Assembly (NCBI GenBank): GCA_002329525.1
Contig: DCTI01000199.1
Coordinates: 1-11,363, forward strand
Source of the DNA: Negativicutes bacterium UBA1444
Lineage (GTDB): Bacteria > Bacillota > Negativicutes > UBA1444
DNA length: 11,363 bases
Direction: 5' to 3'
Part shown: piece after piece, positions 1 through 6,141 of the stretch
Numbering within the stretch: the stretch's first letter is position 1
Layout of the letters: the number at the start of each line of letters is the position of its first letter
Notes under the pieces: model-generated
The model's input: the letters and a program-made list of their open reading frames with translations, nothing else
Databases searched by the model: none
What the model was told of the DNA's origin: nothing
Position numbers and translations under genes: made by a program

Positions 1-336
1 AACGCCTAAACTGATATCCAGCCGGACGTTTTCCCGCAATTGAATCTTATAAAAAGAAACCGGCTTGGAAATTTCCCACAACGGAATCTGTTCCGCCCGA
101 TAGTGCAACAGATTCGCCTTGAACATATAGGGAATTTTGTCGGCGACCACCCTGACCGCAATCAACCGGCCGATCCGCGGAGGCAAATAAAACCCCCGAC
201 GAAACGGCGTCGTGATCAAAACCGATTCCGCCCCGACATCTTCGACCCGGCTGAAAAAAATGTCTTTTTTCAGCGTTTCGGGGTCTTCTTCGATAATATC
301 CAGTTTTTGCGTTACCCGAAGAATTTCCTGCGCCAT
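1..336 (-). CDS. Flagellar brake protein, YpfA/YcgR type (PilZ), 3' end outside window
   Basis: The first 112 residues are visible and the frame stays open to the window edge. Residues 1 to about 95 resemble the N-terminal YcgR_2-type domain of Firmicute flagellar brake proteins. The segment KIQLRENVRLDIS follows, containing R101-x-x-x-R105, the RxxxR motif that opens a c-di-GMP-binding PilZ domain. Family knowledge: such proteins bind c-di-GMP and slow the flagellar motor from the cytoplasm. The ATG at 334-336 has an AAGGA Shine-Dalgarno about 5 nt upstream. The frame stays open upstream to a TTG at 376-378 (14 codons earlier), but that has no good ribosome binding site, so the ATG is preferred. 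The rest of the PilZ domain lies outside the window. The family call is fairly secure; a role in motility is inferred, since no flagellar gene is visible. Confidence 0.75.
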   Translation of the reverse strand, partial: MAQEILRVTQKLDIIEEDPETLKKDIFFSRVEDVGAESVLITTPFRRGFYLPPRIGRLIAVRVVADKIPYMFKANLLHYRAEQIPLWEISKPVSFYKIQLRENVRLDISLGV

Positions 337-398
337 ATGCTTCCTTACTGCATCGATAAATTGATTCAGGCCCGTCAAACCGGACACTGTTCCCGATT

Positions 399-428
399 AT
401 TGTACCATATACTGGTCGACTGCGGCAA
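399..428 (-). promoter_or_regulatory. Candidate sigma-A promoter for the flagellar brake gene
   Basis: Read on the minus strand, TTGCCG (423-428) is followed after 18 nt by TACAAT (399-404). This gives 4/6 and 5/6 matches to the -35 and -10 consensus. Transcription would start near 391, about 55 nt before the ATG. The 119-nt gap between this gene and the zinc-ribbon gene holds nothing else obvious, and no terminator was recognised behind the upstream gene, so read-through is also possible. Confidence 0.4.
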
Positions 429-455
429 AGTGTCAGTCAATCATTCTTACTTCTT

Positions 456-974
456 TTAGTAGGATGCCTTTCCCTTCAACAAGGCGGTTTTAAACTGCCA
501 GCCCCGGCTGCGGACAGCGTTCTCGACCAGGTTGCGCACCTGGCCATAGTCCCAGTCGTAGTCGATGACTTTGCCATTCATCCCGTATCCGATCTCGCTG
601 ACTGTTCCCGAGCGGGTGTGGCCGTCGCTTCGGTAAGTCTCCTTTTTGAAACTGAACAGTGCTCCCATACCCATTCCCGTCTCCTTGATCATTTCCCAGA
701 AAATTACGTTTCGCTCTTCCGGTCGGACCAGCAGGCGCGCCGAATACTCGATTTTTTTCCTACCTACTTGCCAGTCGGCATCAGCCAGGACATTGGCGAT
801 TTCCAGATCCGTGTTTTGTCCCCAGGTCAGAACCAGCTGGGGATAGGGAACGAGTGCGGCGGCCACCGCCTGCAGCACATCCTCTTTGCCGGTGTTTCCC
901 GGTATTCTGGCTCCGCATTGGCTGCAAAAACTACTCCCTGAGTCGAGGGGATGTCCACATTGGTTGCAAAACAT
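456..974 (-). CDS. Zinc-ribbon protein of unknown function, 172 aa
   Basis: The protein opens with a zinc ribbon: Cys-x-x-Cys at residues 3-6 and again at about 17-20 (FCNQCG and FCSQCG), the double CxxC arrangement of the zinc_ribbon_2/zf-ribbon_3 families that binds one Zn ion. The remaining 145 or so residues match no family I know. They contain a Trp- and Tyr-containing soluble segment, a short Gly/Met-rich stretch (ETGMGMGALFSF) and a basic C-terminus. No signal peptide or convincing membrane span is seen, so it is probably cytoplasmic. The start at 974 is chosen because GGGAGGG lies about 6 nt upstream; an in-frame ATG at 989 would give a 5-residue extension but would sit upstream of that ribosome binding site. 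It follows the secreted-protein gene but is separated from it by terminator hairpins. The ribbon is sure; the function is unknown. Confidence 0.8.
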   Translation of the reverse strand: MFCNQCGHPLDSGSSFCSQCGARIPGNTGKEDVLQAVAAALVPYPQLVLTWGQNTDLEIANVLADADWQVGRKKIEYSARLLVRPEERNVIFWEMIKETGMGMGALFSFKKETYRSDGHTRSGTVSEIGYGMNGKVIDYDWDYGQVRNLVENAVRSRGWQFKTALLKGKASY

Positions 975-1029
975 GGTTCTCCCTCCCATCAGTTTTTCTT
1001 TCTTTGAATAAATAATTCACGCTGCTTAT

Positions 1030-1056
1030 AAAAAATTCCTGCGTGCCGGACAGGAA
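1030..1056 (-). terminator. Intrinsic terminator behind the Arg/Glu-rich gene
   Basis: On the minus strand TTCCTG and CAGGAA (1051-1056 and 1036-1041) form a 6-bp stem with a 9-nt loop, followed directly by six T (1035-1030). It is the second of two hairpins behind the gene ending at 1110. Confidence 0.6.
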
Positions 1057-1096
1057 AATCCGCACCCATTGCAGATCCTGCAAGAGTGCGGATTTT
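1055..1096 (-). terminator. First hairpin of a tandem terminator region
   Basis: An imperfect long hairpin: the outer arms AAAATCCGCAC and GTGCGGATTTT (1055-1065 and 1086-1096) pair, and an inner TTGCA/TGCAA stem adds to it. A short T run follows on either strand. It starts 14 nt after the stop codon of the gene ending at 1110 and shares two bases with the next hairpin, so the two structures compete for those bases. Confidence 0.5.
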
Positions 1097-1109
1097 TGAA
1101 AAGTCGTAT

Positions 1110-1562
1110 CTATCTCACAAAGATCCGGATCACTGCGCCCGCAATTTCCGTCTCAATTTCCCGCATCCGGTGCTCATGGCGCTCGTTTTCCAAACGTTGG
1201 CGCTCATGCCAATCCCGATCGCTTTCCCAGGCCCGACGACGCATTTCCCACTCGTGGCGACGATTCTCTTCCCGCTGCCATTCGTCCCGTTGCCGCCTTT
1301 CCCATTCGCGCCGCTCATGGGGAGTCCAGAACCGTCGGGGTTCTTCATGGCGCTGCCGTTCCAGCCGTTCCCGGTCTTTCTGCCGCCACTCGTCCCGTTG
1401 CCGGGAATCCCGCTGTTTCTCCTCCTGGCGCCGATCTTGATGCTGTTGCTGCCGGTTATCATGGGGGCCGGGTGGCGCCGCCTGTACGGTGGACACACCG
1501 ATTCCGCCCAGCATCATCACGGTCAAACCACAGGCCAGGGCTCGTTTTATTCCCTTTAACAT
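1110..1562 (-). CDS. Secreted Arg/Glu/Gln/Trp-rich small protein, 150 aa
   Basis: Residues 1 to about 28 form a signal peptide: a basic start (MLKGIKRALA), a hydrophobic core and a VQA-A cleavage site. The mature part, residues 33-137, is almost wholly polar and charged, dominated by Arg, Glu, Gln, Asp and His. Trp recurs at about residues 59, 79, 87, 95, 105, 112 and 118, often in EW or DW pairs. This reads as a long charged, probably helical segment. The last ten residues (AGAVIRIFVR) turn hydrophobic. Basic and acidic residues are roughly balanced. The ATG at 1562 has AAGGAG 8 nt upstream; GTG codons at 1569-1571 and 1566-1568 are too close to that site to be used. I do not recognise the family. 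It is probably exported to the cell envelope; its role is unknown. The opposite-strand open frames here only reflect the composition of this gene. Confidence 0.75.
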   Translation of the reverse strand: MLKGIKRALACGLTVMMLGGIGVSTVQAAPPGPHDNRQQQHQDRRQEEKQRDSRQRDEWRQKDRERLERQRHEEPRRFWTPHERREWERRQRDEWQREENRRHEWEMRRRAWESDRDWHERQRLENERHEHRMREIETEIAGAVIRIFVR

Positions 1563-1669
1563 GATCACCACTCCTTTATCTTACTGGCCGTCTCCGTTTC
1601 GATTGTGCCGGGGCAGTGCCCGCGATCGCCCCGTTGTCTATAGAATACACGTTGATTATCGCAGCAGCG

Positions 1670-1695
1670 TGACAAGAATATCACAGTTTTGTCAA
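1670..1695. repeat. Short inverted repeat upstream of the secreted-protein gene
   Basis: TGACAA (1670-1675) and TTGTCA (1689-1694) form a 6-bp inverted repeat with a 13-nt spacer, about 110 nt upstream of the start at 1562. The minus strand carries a consensus TTGACA (1690-1695), but I found no -10 at a proper distance. It may be a regulatory site or chance. The rest of the 1563-1728 gap shows nothing recognisable. Confidence 0.25.
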
Positions 1696-1728
1696 CAATC
1701 GCGCCGCCTGCGGCCACCCTGATGGCAT

Positions 1729-1758
1729 AAAAAAAACTCCCCGACCCTGGCGGGGAGT
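1729..1758 (-). terminator. Intrinsic terminator of the LysR-family gene
   Basis: A perfect 8-bp GC-rich stem, ACTCCCCG/CGGGGAGT (1736-1743 and 1751-1758), with a 7-nt loop is followed on the minus strand by eight T. It lies about 15 nt after the stop codon at 1774. This is one of the clearest terminators in the window. Confidence 0.9.
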
Positions 1759-1773
1759 CCTGGCTCACAGAGC

Positions 1774-2661
1774 TTACGACGGTTCCTGCAATAATTCCCG
1801 CAGATATCGATCGACGATCCGCAGGCTTTCCACAGTGCCGGTTTTCGGGTATTTATGGGTTATTTTATAGCAGATCCGATCCGGCTGCCCCACCGCAAAC
1901 CGGAAAATCCGGTACCGGCCGGTCAATTCAGCCCGGCGCGCTACAGACAGGGGCACAATCGCCCATTGCCGGGGATGAAAAAAGAAGGAGAAGATCAACT
2001 GCGCCGTATCCAGAAAAATTCGTTCCGGACAACCGGGATCCCACCACTGGTCGTGCCACATTTGAACAGAAGAGCCCCAGTCCACATACAGTTCATCCTC
2101 GGGCGCCAGCTCCCGGGGATGAACGCTTTTTCCGGCCGGAACATCAGGATGCGCCAGCCGCAGCCCCACTACTTCCTCCGCAAAACATTGTTCGACCGTC
2201 ACGCTCGGTTGTTCGCGCCGCAGCAGGGTAAAGGCGACATCGACTTCCCGCCGGTCCACGAGATCATAAAGTTCGCGGGAATGGGAAGTCACCACTTTCA
2301 GGTTCAGTTGGGGTTCATGACGGGCCAGCGATTGATAGAGCCGCGGCAAAAAGGCGTAGTTCAGACTGTCCAGCGAGCCGATCGACAAAAACAGGTGAGG
2401 GCTCCGGTATTGGAGGGACTGGGTTTCGCGCCAGACTGCCAGCCAACGTTCCGCGATCTCGACGAACGATTCGCCGGATGGCGTCAACGAAAAACTTTTG
2501 TTTCCCCTGACCCGCTCGAACAAAAGAATCCCCAATTCCTGTTCCAGCATTTTCAGTCGTTTGCTCACCGCCGACTGCGACAGATTCAGTTGTTCCGCCG
2601 CCTGGCTGACATTTCTGGTTCGGGCGACCGTCAAAAAAGTTTGAATGCTGTAATGGTCCAT
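1774..2661 (-). CDS. LysR-family transcriptional regulator, 295 aa
   Basis: The N-terminus is a typical LysR winged helix-turn-helix: residues 4-60, including QTFLTVARTRNVSQAAEQL and the recognition segment NLSQSAVSKRLKMLE, ending in LGILLFER. The rest, about residues 88-290, matches the periplasmic-binding-protein-like effector domain in length and pattern (LFLSIGSLDSL, VDVAFTLLRR). Length is normal for the family. The ATG at 2661 has GAGG about 5 nt upstream. It is divergent from the dehydrogenase/aldolase operon, the usual layout when a LysR protein activates its neighbour and represses itself. The effector is probably a substrate or intermediate of that pathway, but its identity cannot be read from the sequence. 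Confidence 0.93.
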   Translation of the reverse strand: MDHYSIQTFLTVARTRNVSQAAEQLNLSQSAVSKRLKMLEQELGILLFERVRGNKSFSLTPSGESFVEIAERWLAVWRETQSLQYRSPHLFLSIGSLDSLNYAFLPRLYQSLARHEPQLNLKVVTSHSRELYDLVDRREVDVAFTLLRREQPSVTVEQCFAEEVVGLRLAHPDVPAGKSVHPRELAPEDELYVDWGSSVQMWHDQWWDPGCPERIFLDTAQLIFSFFFHPRQWAIVPLSVARRAELTGRYRIFRFAVGQPDRICYKITHKYPKTGTVESLRIVDRYLRELLQEPS

Positions 2662-2711
2662 CAGTGCCTCGCTTATGATTTTTCGGAATCAGTATCATCG
2701 AAACATTTCGT

Positions 2712-2741
2712 TTTACTTCATGAGTAATTGTGTATTAAAAT
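2712..2741 (+). promoter_or_regulatory. Candidate promoter of the dehydrogenase/aldolase operon
   Basis: TTTACT (2712-2717) and TAAAAT (2736-2741) are separated by 18 nt and match the sigma-A hexamers at 4/6 and 5/6. Transcription would start near 2748, about 45 nt before the ATG at 2792. A weak -35 overlapped by an inverted repeat would suit an activator-dependent promoter. Confidence 0.4.
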
Positions 2742-2744
2742 TAC
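2724..2744. promoter_or_regulatory. Putative LysR-type regulator binding site
   Basis: GTAATT (2724-2729) and AATTAC (2739-2744) form a perfect 6-bp inverted repeat with a 9-nt spacer. This contains the T-N11-A arrangement known for LysR boxes. It lies in the divergent region between the LysR gene and the operon it faces. A second short palindrome, CGAAA-CA-TTTCG, lies at about 2699-2710 and could be an additional site. Binding is inferred. Confidence 0.45.
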
Positions 2745-2791
2745 ATCAAATCAAACAACTTTGTCAACACGCCATCAAGGAGGGCAGTGTC

Positions 2792-3664
2792 ATGAAGCTG
2801 GGCTTTATCGGGTTTGGCGAGGTCGGGTTTGAATTGGGAAGAGGGTTGCGCCAGTCGGGGCTGACGGACATTTTTGCCTTCGATCCCCTGCTGGACGTGG
2901 AACGGTTCGGCGGGTTGGTACGCAGTCGGGCCGAGGAAGCCGGAGTGACTTTGCTGCAATCGCCGGCGGCTGTGATTCGGCAGGTCGATGTCATCATCAC
3001 CGCCGTGCCGGGGAGCCAGGCGGTGTCGGCCGCCCAGACCGCAGCCCCGGTGTTGGCGCCTGGGCAAATTTACGCAGATGTATCGACTTCGACGGCCGTC
3101 GGCAAAAAGAAGGCGGCCCAGCTGGTTGAACAGGCCGGGGCCCGGTTTGTCGACGGCGCCATGATGGGCGGGCTCAGTATGCAGCACCATAAAGTGCCCA
3201 CTTTGTTGAGCGGTTCTGGCAGCGACGAGTTGATCCGGCTGTTGACTCCTTTCGGCATGGTGCTGACGAGAGTCAGTGACACGCCGGGTGACGCGATCGC
3301 CATCAAACTGGTGCGGAGCATCGCCATGAAGGGGCTGGCCGCGCTGGCGGCGGAAACGCTGGAGGCAGCCGTGAAGCTGGGCGTCTCTGACGAAGTGCTG
3401 CATTCCGTGGCAGACACCCTGACCGCCGCACCTTTCAAGGACACTTTGGATTGGCTGGTCACAGCCAGTGCGGTCCATGCCACCCGCCAGGTCCACGAAA
3501 TGAACGATGTTTTGGCGATGCTGACTGAAATCGGCGTGGAGCCGGCGATGACCCGAGGAACGATCCAGCGTTTGCAATGGCTGGAGTCACAAAAGTTTAA
3601 AGACCGATTTCAGGGAAAAAAGCCCAAAGAATGGCAAGATGTCGCCACCGACTGGCAGTCTTAA
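2792..3664 (+). CDS. NAD(P)-dependent dehydrogenase, 6PGDH/3-HIBDH superfamily with DUF1932 C-terminus, 290 aa
   Basis: Residues 1-165 form a Rossmann NAD(P)-binding domain, with the dinucleotide motif G7-F-G-E-V-G12 in LGFIGFGEVG and a beta strand VDVIITAVP near residue 65. The superfamily's catalytic Lys is probably K172 (AIKLVRS). Residues about 185-265 match DUF1932, with the helical segment HATRQVHEMNDVLAML. Length is normal. Family knowledge: these enzymes oxidise beta-hydroxy acids. The substrate here is not known; by context it would be an intermediate from the acid handled by the neighbouring aldolase or imported by the Tct system. The frame is open well upstream, but the ATG at 2792 has AAGGAGGG about 7 nt before it. 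The gene is cotranscribed with the aldolase gene 40 nt downstream and lies opposite the LysR gene. Confidence 0.85.
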   Translation: MKLGFIGFGEVGFELGRGLRQSGLTDIFAFDPLLDVERFGGLVRSRAEEAGVTLLQSPAAVIRQVDVIITAVPGSQAVSAAQTAAPVLAPGQIYADVSTSTAVGKKKAAQLVEQAGARFVDGAMMGGLSMQHHKVPTLLSGSGSDELIRLLTPFGMVLTRVSDTPGDAIAIKLVRSIAMKGLAALAAETLEAAVKLGVSDEVLHSVADTLTAAPFKDTLDWLVTASAVHATRQVHEMNDVLAMLTEIGVEPAMTRGTIQRLQWLESQKFKDRFQGKKPKEWQDVATDWQS

Positions 3665-3704
3665 AAAAGCTCCCTATCATAAATGAAAACGAGGAGGTAT
3701 CCGC

Positions 3705-4586
3705 ATGCAATTGAAAGGCGTTTTCCCGGCCATGGCGACTCCCCTGACCCCCGAAGAAAAAATTGATATCCCGGCCTTGCGCAAGCTGGTCCACTATTTG
3801 ATGGACGGCGGTGTCCACGGCATCGTGGCCTTGGGCAGTACCGGAGAATTCCCGGCCATGACCGCGTCGATGCGGCAGGCGGTGCTGGAAACAACCCTAG
3901 AGGAAGTGAACGGGCGATTGCCGGTTCTGGTCGGTTGCGGCGAGCCCGGGACCCAACGTACCATCGAACAGGTGAAGGTTGCCGCGGGCACCAGCGCCGC
4001 GGCCGTTCTCGTGGCTGTTCCCTTTTACTTCAACATGGACCAGAACGCCGTGATCCGGCATTACCAGATGGTGGCGGACGCATCCGGCCTGCCGGTGGTA
4101 ATGTACAATTTCCCGCAAATGACCAAAACCACCTTCACCGCCGATACGGTCGCCAAGCTCGCCCAGCACCCGAATATTATCGGGATCAAGGACAGTTCCG
4201 GTGACTTTTTCGGGATGCAAAGATTCATCGACGTCACGGCCGGCGAAGATTTCGCGGTGATGTCCGGCAATCCGGCCCTGGGCCTGTCCGCGTACGAACT
4301 GGGCGCCAAAGGCGGGATCTATGCCGGCTGCAGCCTGTTCCCCCGCCAATGCGCCGACGTGTACAATGCGTTCCAGCGGGGCGACAGGGAAGCTGCCGTC
4401 GCCTTCCAGAAGAAAACGTCGCTGATTCCGATGATGGGTAGTTTCGGTCCAAACGCCGCCGTCGTGAAATTTGGTCTGAACAAACTGGGAATTTGCGGCC
4501 CCACCGTGGCAGCCCCGTTTGTTCTGCCGCCCGGTCAGGACGACAAGATTCTGGCATGGATGAAGCGGATCGGCCTCGAAGTGTAA
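3705..4586 (+). CDS. DHDPS/N-acetylneuraminate lyase family class I aldolase, 293 aa
   Basis: This is a full-length TIM-barrel lyase of the DapA/NanA family. It has the pyruvate-pocket motif G44-S-T-G-E48, the catalytic Tyr in MYNFP (Y134), and the Schiff-base Lys in GIKDSSG (K162). These enzymes form a Lys imine with pyruvate or a 2-oxo acid and cleave or condense it. True DHDPS has an Arg shortly after the YNxP motif that binds the substrate carboxylate (Arg138 in E. coli); here that stretch reads PQMTKTT with no Arg. Together with the dehydrogenase partner and the LysR regulator, this argues for a catabolic 2-oxo acid aldolase or dehydratase rather than lysine synthesis. The exact substrate is unknown. 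GAGGAGGT lies 6 nt before the ATG, and a hairpin terminator follows the stop. Confidence 0.88.
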   Translation: MQLKGVFPAMATPLTPEEKIDIPALRKLVHYLMDGGVHGIVALGSTGEFPAMTASMRQAVLETTLEEVNGRLPVLVGCGEPGTQRTIEQVKVAAGTSAAAVLVAVPFYFNMDQNAVIRHYQMVADASGLPVVMYNFPQMTKTTFTADTVAKLAQHPNIIGIKDSSGDFFGMQRFIDVTAGEDFAVMSGNPALGLSAYELGAKGGIYAGCSLFPRQCADVYNAFQRGDREAAVAFQKKTSLIPMMGSFGPNAAVVKFGLNKLGICGPTVAAPFVLPPGQDDKILAWMKRIGLEV

Positions 4587-4605
4587 CGCAAAACGATAAA
4601 TGTGC

Positions 4606-4649
4606 AAAAGGGACGGCGCTCCGCCATTGCAGCGGGTGTCGTCCCTTTT
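4606..4649. terminator. Bidirectional terminator between convergent operons
   Basis: AAAAGGGACG (4606-4615) and CGTCCCTTTT (4640-4649) form a perfect 10-bp stem around a 24-nt inner region that can itself fold (CCGC/GCGG). The A-rich left arm and T-rich right arm give each strand a T run, so it can end both the plus-strand aldolase operon (stop at 4586) and the minus-strand operon whose last gene stops at 4708. Confidence 0.8.
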
Positions 4650-4707
4650 CTCATCCTGCTCCGGGTTATGCAAGCAACCGATTACTCGTTCGGCAAGCGA
4701 ACCAGTA

Positions 4708-5877
4708 CTACAAGCAAATCCGCCGTCCCGCCTCCGCCGACCAGTACCCGGCATAAATCGCCCGGATGGTGTCATACGCCAAATCAACGTCAGACAGGGG
4801 CTGCCGCTCCAATGCCACGCATTCCATGAAATCTTGTATCTCCTGAATATAGCCGCGGGTCCATTCCTCTTCCAGACAAACGAACTGCCAGCCGGTCTTA
4901 CGGTCGACCTTCTCGGTAATATAGACATCCTTCAGTTTGTTTTCATCGGTCAGATACGAGACCATGCCCGTGCTTGGGCACATATTGGCCTGCAGGATCC
5001 CGCCGCTCGTGTAGGTTTCCACCAGATTCCGGACCCCGCCCAAAATCACATCGCCGGCAAAAACGGTGCTCTTCGTTCCGTCGGTAAATGTCAGGTTTAG
5101 CATTGCCCAGTCTTCGACATCGACCGGATGAGACAGAATATACCGATGGTCTTCCGGGCTCAGACTGTCGCCAATATTACCAATATCGGCGGTGATTTCG
5201 GCGATTTCGATCTTTTCCCCACGCGCCCGTGCTTCCACCTGCTTCAGATACAAAACGGCCGACAATGGATGACAACCTTGCCGGATCAAAGCGCCGCCGC
5301 CGGTCATATCCCAACGGGCGGCATGATCGGCATGGGAACCGCTGTGACTTTCCTCGGCCTTCATGAACAGGACTTTATCTTGGGTTTTTTGCAAAATTTC
5401 CGCACTTTTGGCCACTGCTGGCGCATATACCCAGTTTTCCGCATACATGAACAAACGACCACTGGCGGCCATGCGATCCCTGGTCGCCGCCATCTCCGTC
5501 ATGACCCGCTCGTACATCAGCTCCTTGGACAAACGCCGGCCGATTGGCGCCGGGTCGTCCGATCGTCCGAAATAGCCGGTGAAAGGCTTTTCGCAGATGA
5601 CATGTTTGCCGGCTTCCATCGCTTCCACGATCATCGGCGCGTGCAGCACCGCCGGTGTACAAATGTCAACCACGTCGATATCCCTATCTTGCAAAAGTTC
5701 CCGGTAGTCGCGATACACTTGGGAAATTCGGTGCCGTCCGGCAAAATCCAGAACATGATCGCCCCGGGATGCAACCGCCTTTACTTCGGCATTCACTCCA
5801 TACACCCGTCGATAGGCATGCATGTGCAATTCCGCCACAAACCCGCTACCAATCAACCCCACGCGAATTGTTTTCAT
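4708..5877 (-). CDS. Gfo/Idh/MocA family oxidoreductase, 389 aa
   Basis: The N-terminal Rossmann domain (residues 1-125) has the nucleotide motif G10-S-G-F-V-A in VGLIGSGFVAELH, the segment DVVDICTPAVLHAPM, and the family hallmark E96-K-P98 (VICEKPF). The C-terminal alpha/beta domain carries the AEN segment near residue 167 (MYAENWVYAP) and GGGALIRQGCHPL, a form of the family's GG...D/x.G.H pattern; the His is the likely catalytic His. These enzymes oxidise or reduce sugars, inositols and related polyols with NAD(P). The substrate is unknown. It is the last gene of the lacI-tctCBA operon, 21 nt after tctA, so its substrate is probably imported by Tct or derived from it. GGGAG lies about 9 nt before the ATG. 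Length is within the family range. Confidence 0.88.
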   Translation of the reverse strand: MKTIRVGLIGSGFVAELHMHAYRRVYGVNAEVKAVASRGDHVLDFAGRHRISQVYRDYRELLQDRDIDVVDICTPAVLHAPMIVEAMEAGKHVICEKPFTGYFGRSDDPAPIGRRLSKELMYERVMTEMAATRDRMAASGRLFMYAENWVYAPAVAKSAEILQKTQDKVLFMKAEESHSGSHADHAARWDMTGGGALIRQGCHPLSAVLYLKQVEARARGEKIEIAEITADIGNIGDSLSPEDHRYILSHPVDVEDWAMLNLTFTDGTKSTVFAGDVILGGVRNLVETYTSGGILQANMCPSTGMVSYLTDENKLKDVYITEKVDRKTGWQFVCLEEEWTRGYIQEIQDFMECVALERQPLSDVDLAYDTIRAIYAGYWSAEAGRRICL

Positions 5878-5898
5878 CTTTTTTCACTCCCGTAGCCG

Positions 5899-6141
5899 CT
5901 ATTCTTTAAATTCGTCATGTATCAACATCCGCCTCAGCCGTCCGAATGCATTCAGCTGGGAAAGCGCCAACAACAATATTGCAGCGACAAAGATCAGGCT
6001 GAGCGGGCGCATAAAGAACGGACTGGGGTCACCGTTGGACAAAATCAATGCCCGCCGCAAATTGTTATCCGCCATCGGCCCCAAAATGATGCCAAGCAGG
6101 AACGGCGCCGCCGGATACGACATTTCCCGCAGCAGCAATCA
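5899..6141 (-). other. Internal TGA of tctA and the downstream remnant frame
   Basis: The TGA at 6139-6141 follows FFFGLI and precedes LLLREMSYP. In TctA relatives this position is typically a Gly (FGxxGyllRkxgyP pattern, from family knowledge), so GGA to TGA by one base change is the simplest origin. The 79-codon remnant begins at TTG codon 6136-6138, but I see no ribosome binding site for separate translation. The remnant keeps a clean hydrophobic C-terminal pattern with no further stop or frameshift, which suggests a recent event. Confidence 0.8.

Noticed and set aside
40..459. Plus-strand 139-codon frame at the left edge
   Set aside because: The minus strand here encodes a recognisable YcgR/PilZ-type N-terminus with a ribosome binding site.
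1086..1559. Opposite-strand open frames across the Arg/Glu-rich gene (Pro/Phe- and Ser/Arg-rich products)
   Set aside because: They mirror the biased codons of the minus-strand gene, which has the signal peptide and a good ribosome binding site. The predicted opposite products are low-complexity and lack start signals.
1565..1768. 67-codon minus-strand frame between the LysR gene and the secreted-protein gene
   Set aside because: It starts inside the LysR terminator, has no ribosome binding site and no conserved pattern.
1855..2727. Long plus-strand open frame opposite the LysR gene
   Set aside because: It is the antisense of a full-length LysR protein; its product has no recognisable domain.
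3897..4928. Minus-strand 343-codon frame across the aldolase gene and the terminator
   Set aside because: It is antisense to a complete TIM-barrel aldolase, crosses a strong terminator and runs into the Gfo/Idh gene in another frame.
6090..6141. TGA in tctA as a selenocysteine codon
   Set aside because: A weak stem (GCUGCUG with CGGCGGC, using two G-U pairs) can be drawn downstream, but this GC-rich stretch offers many such pairings, and Sec inside a membrane permease at a Gly position has no precedent I know.
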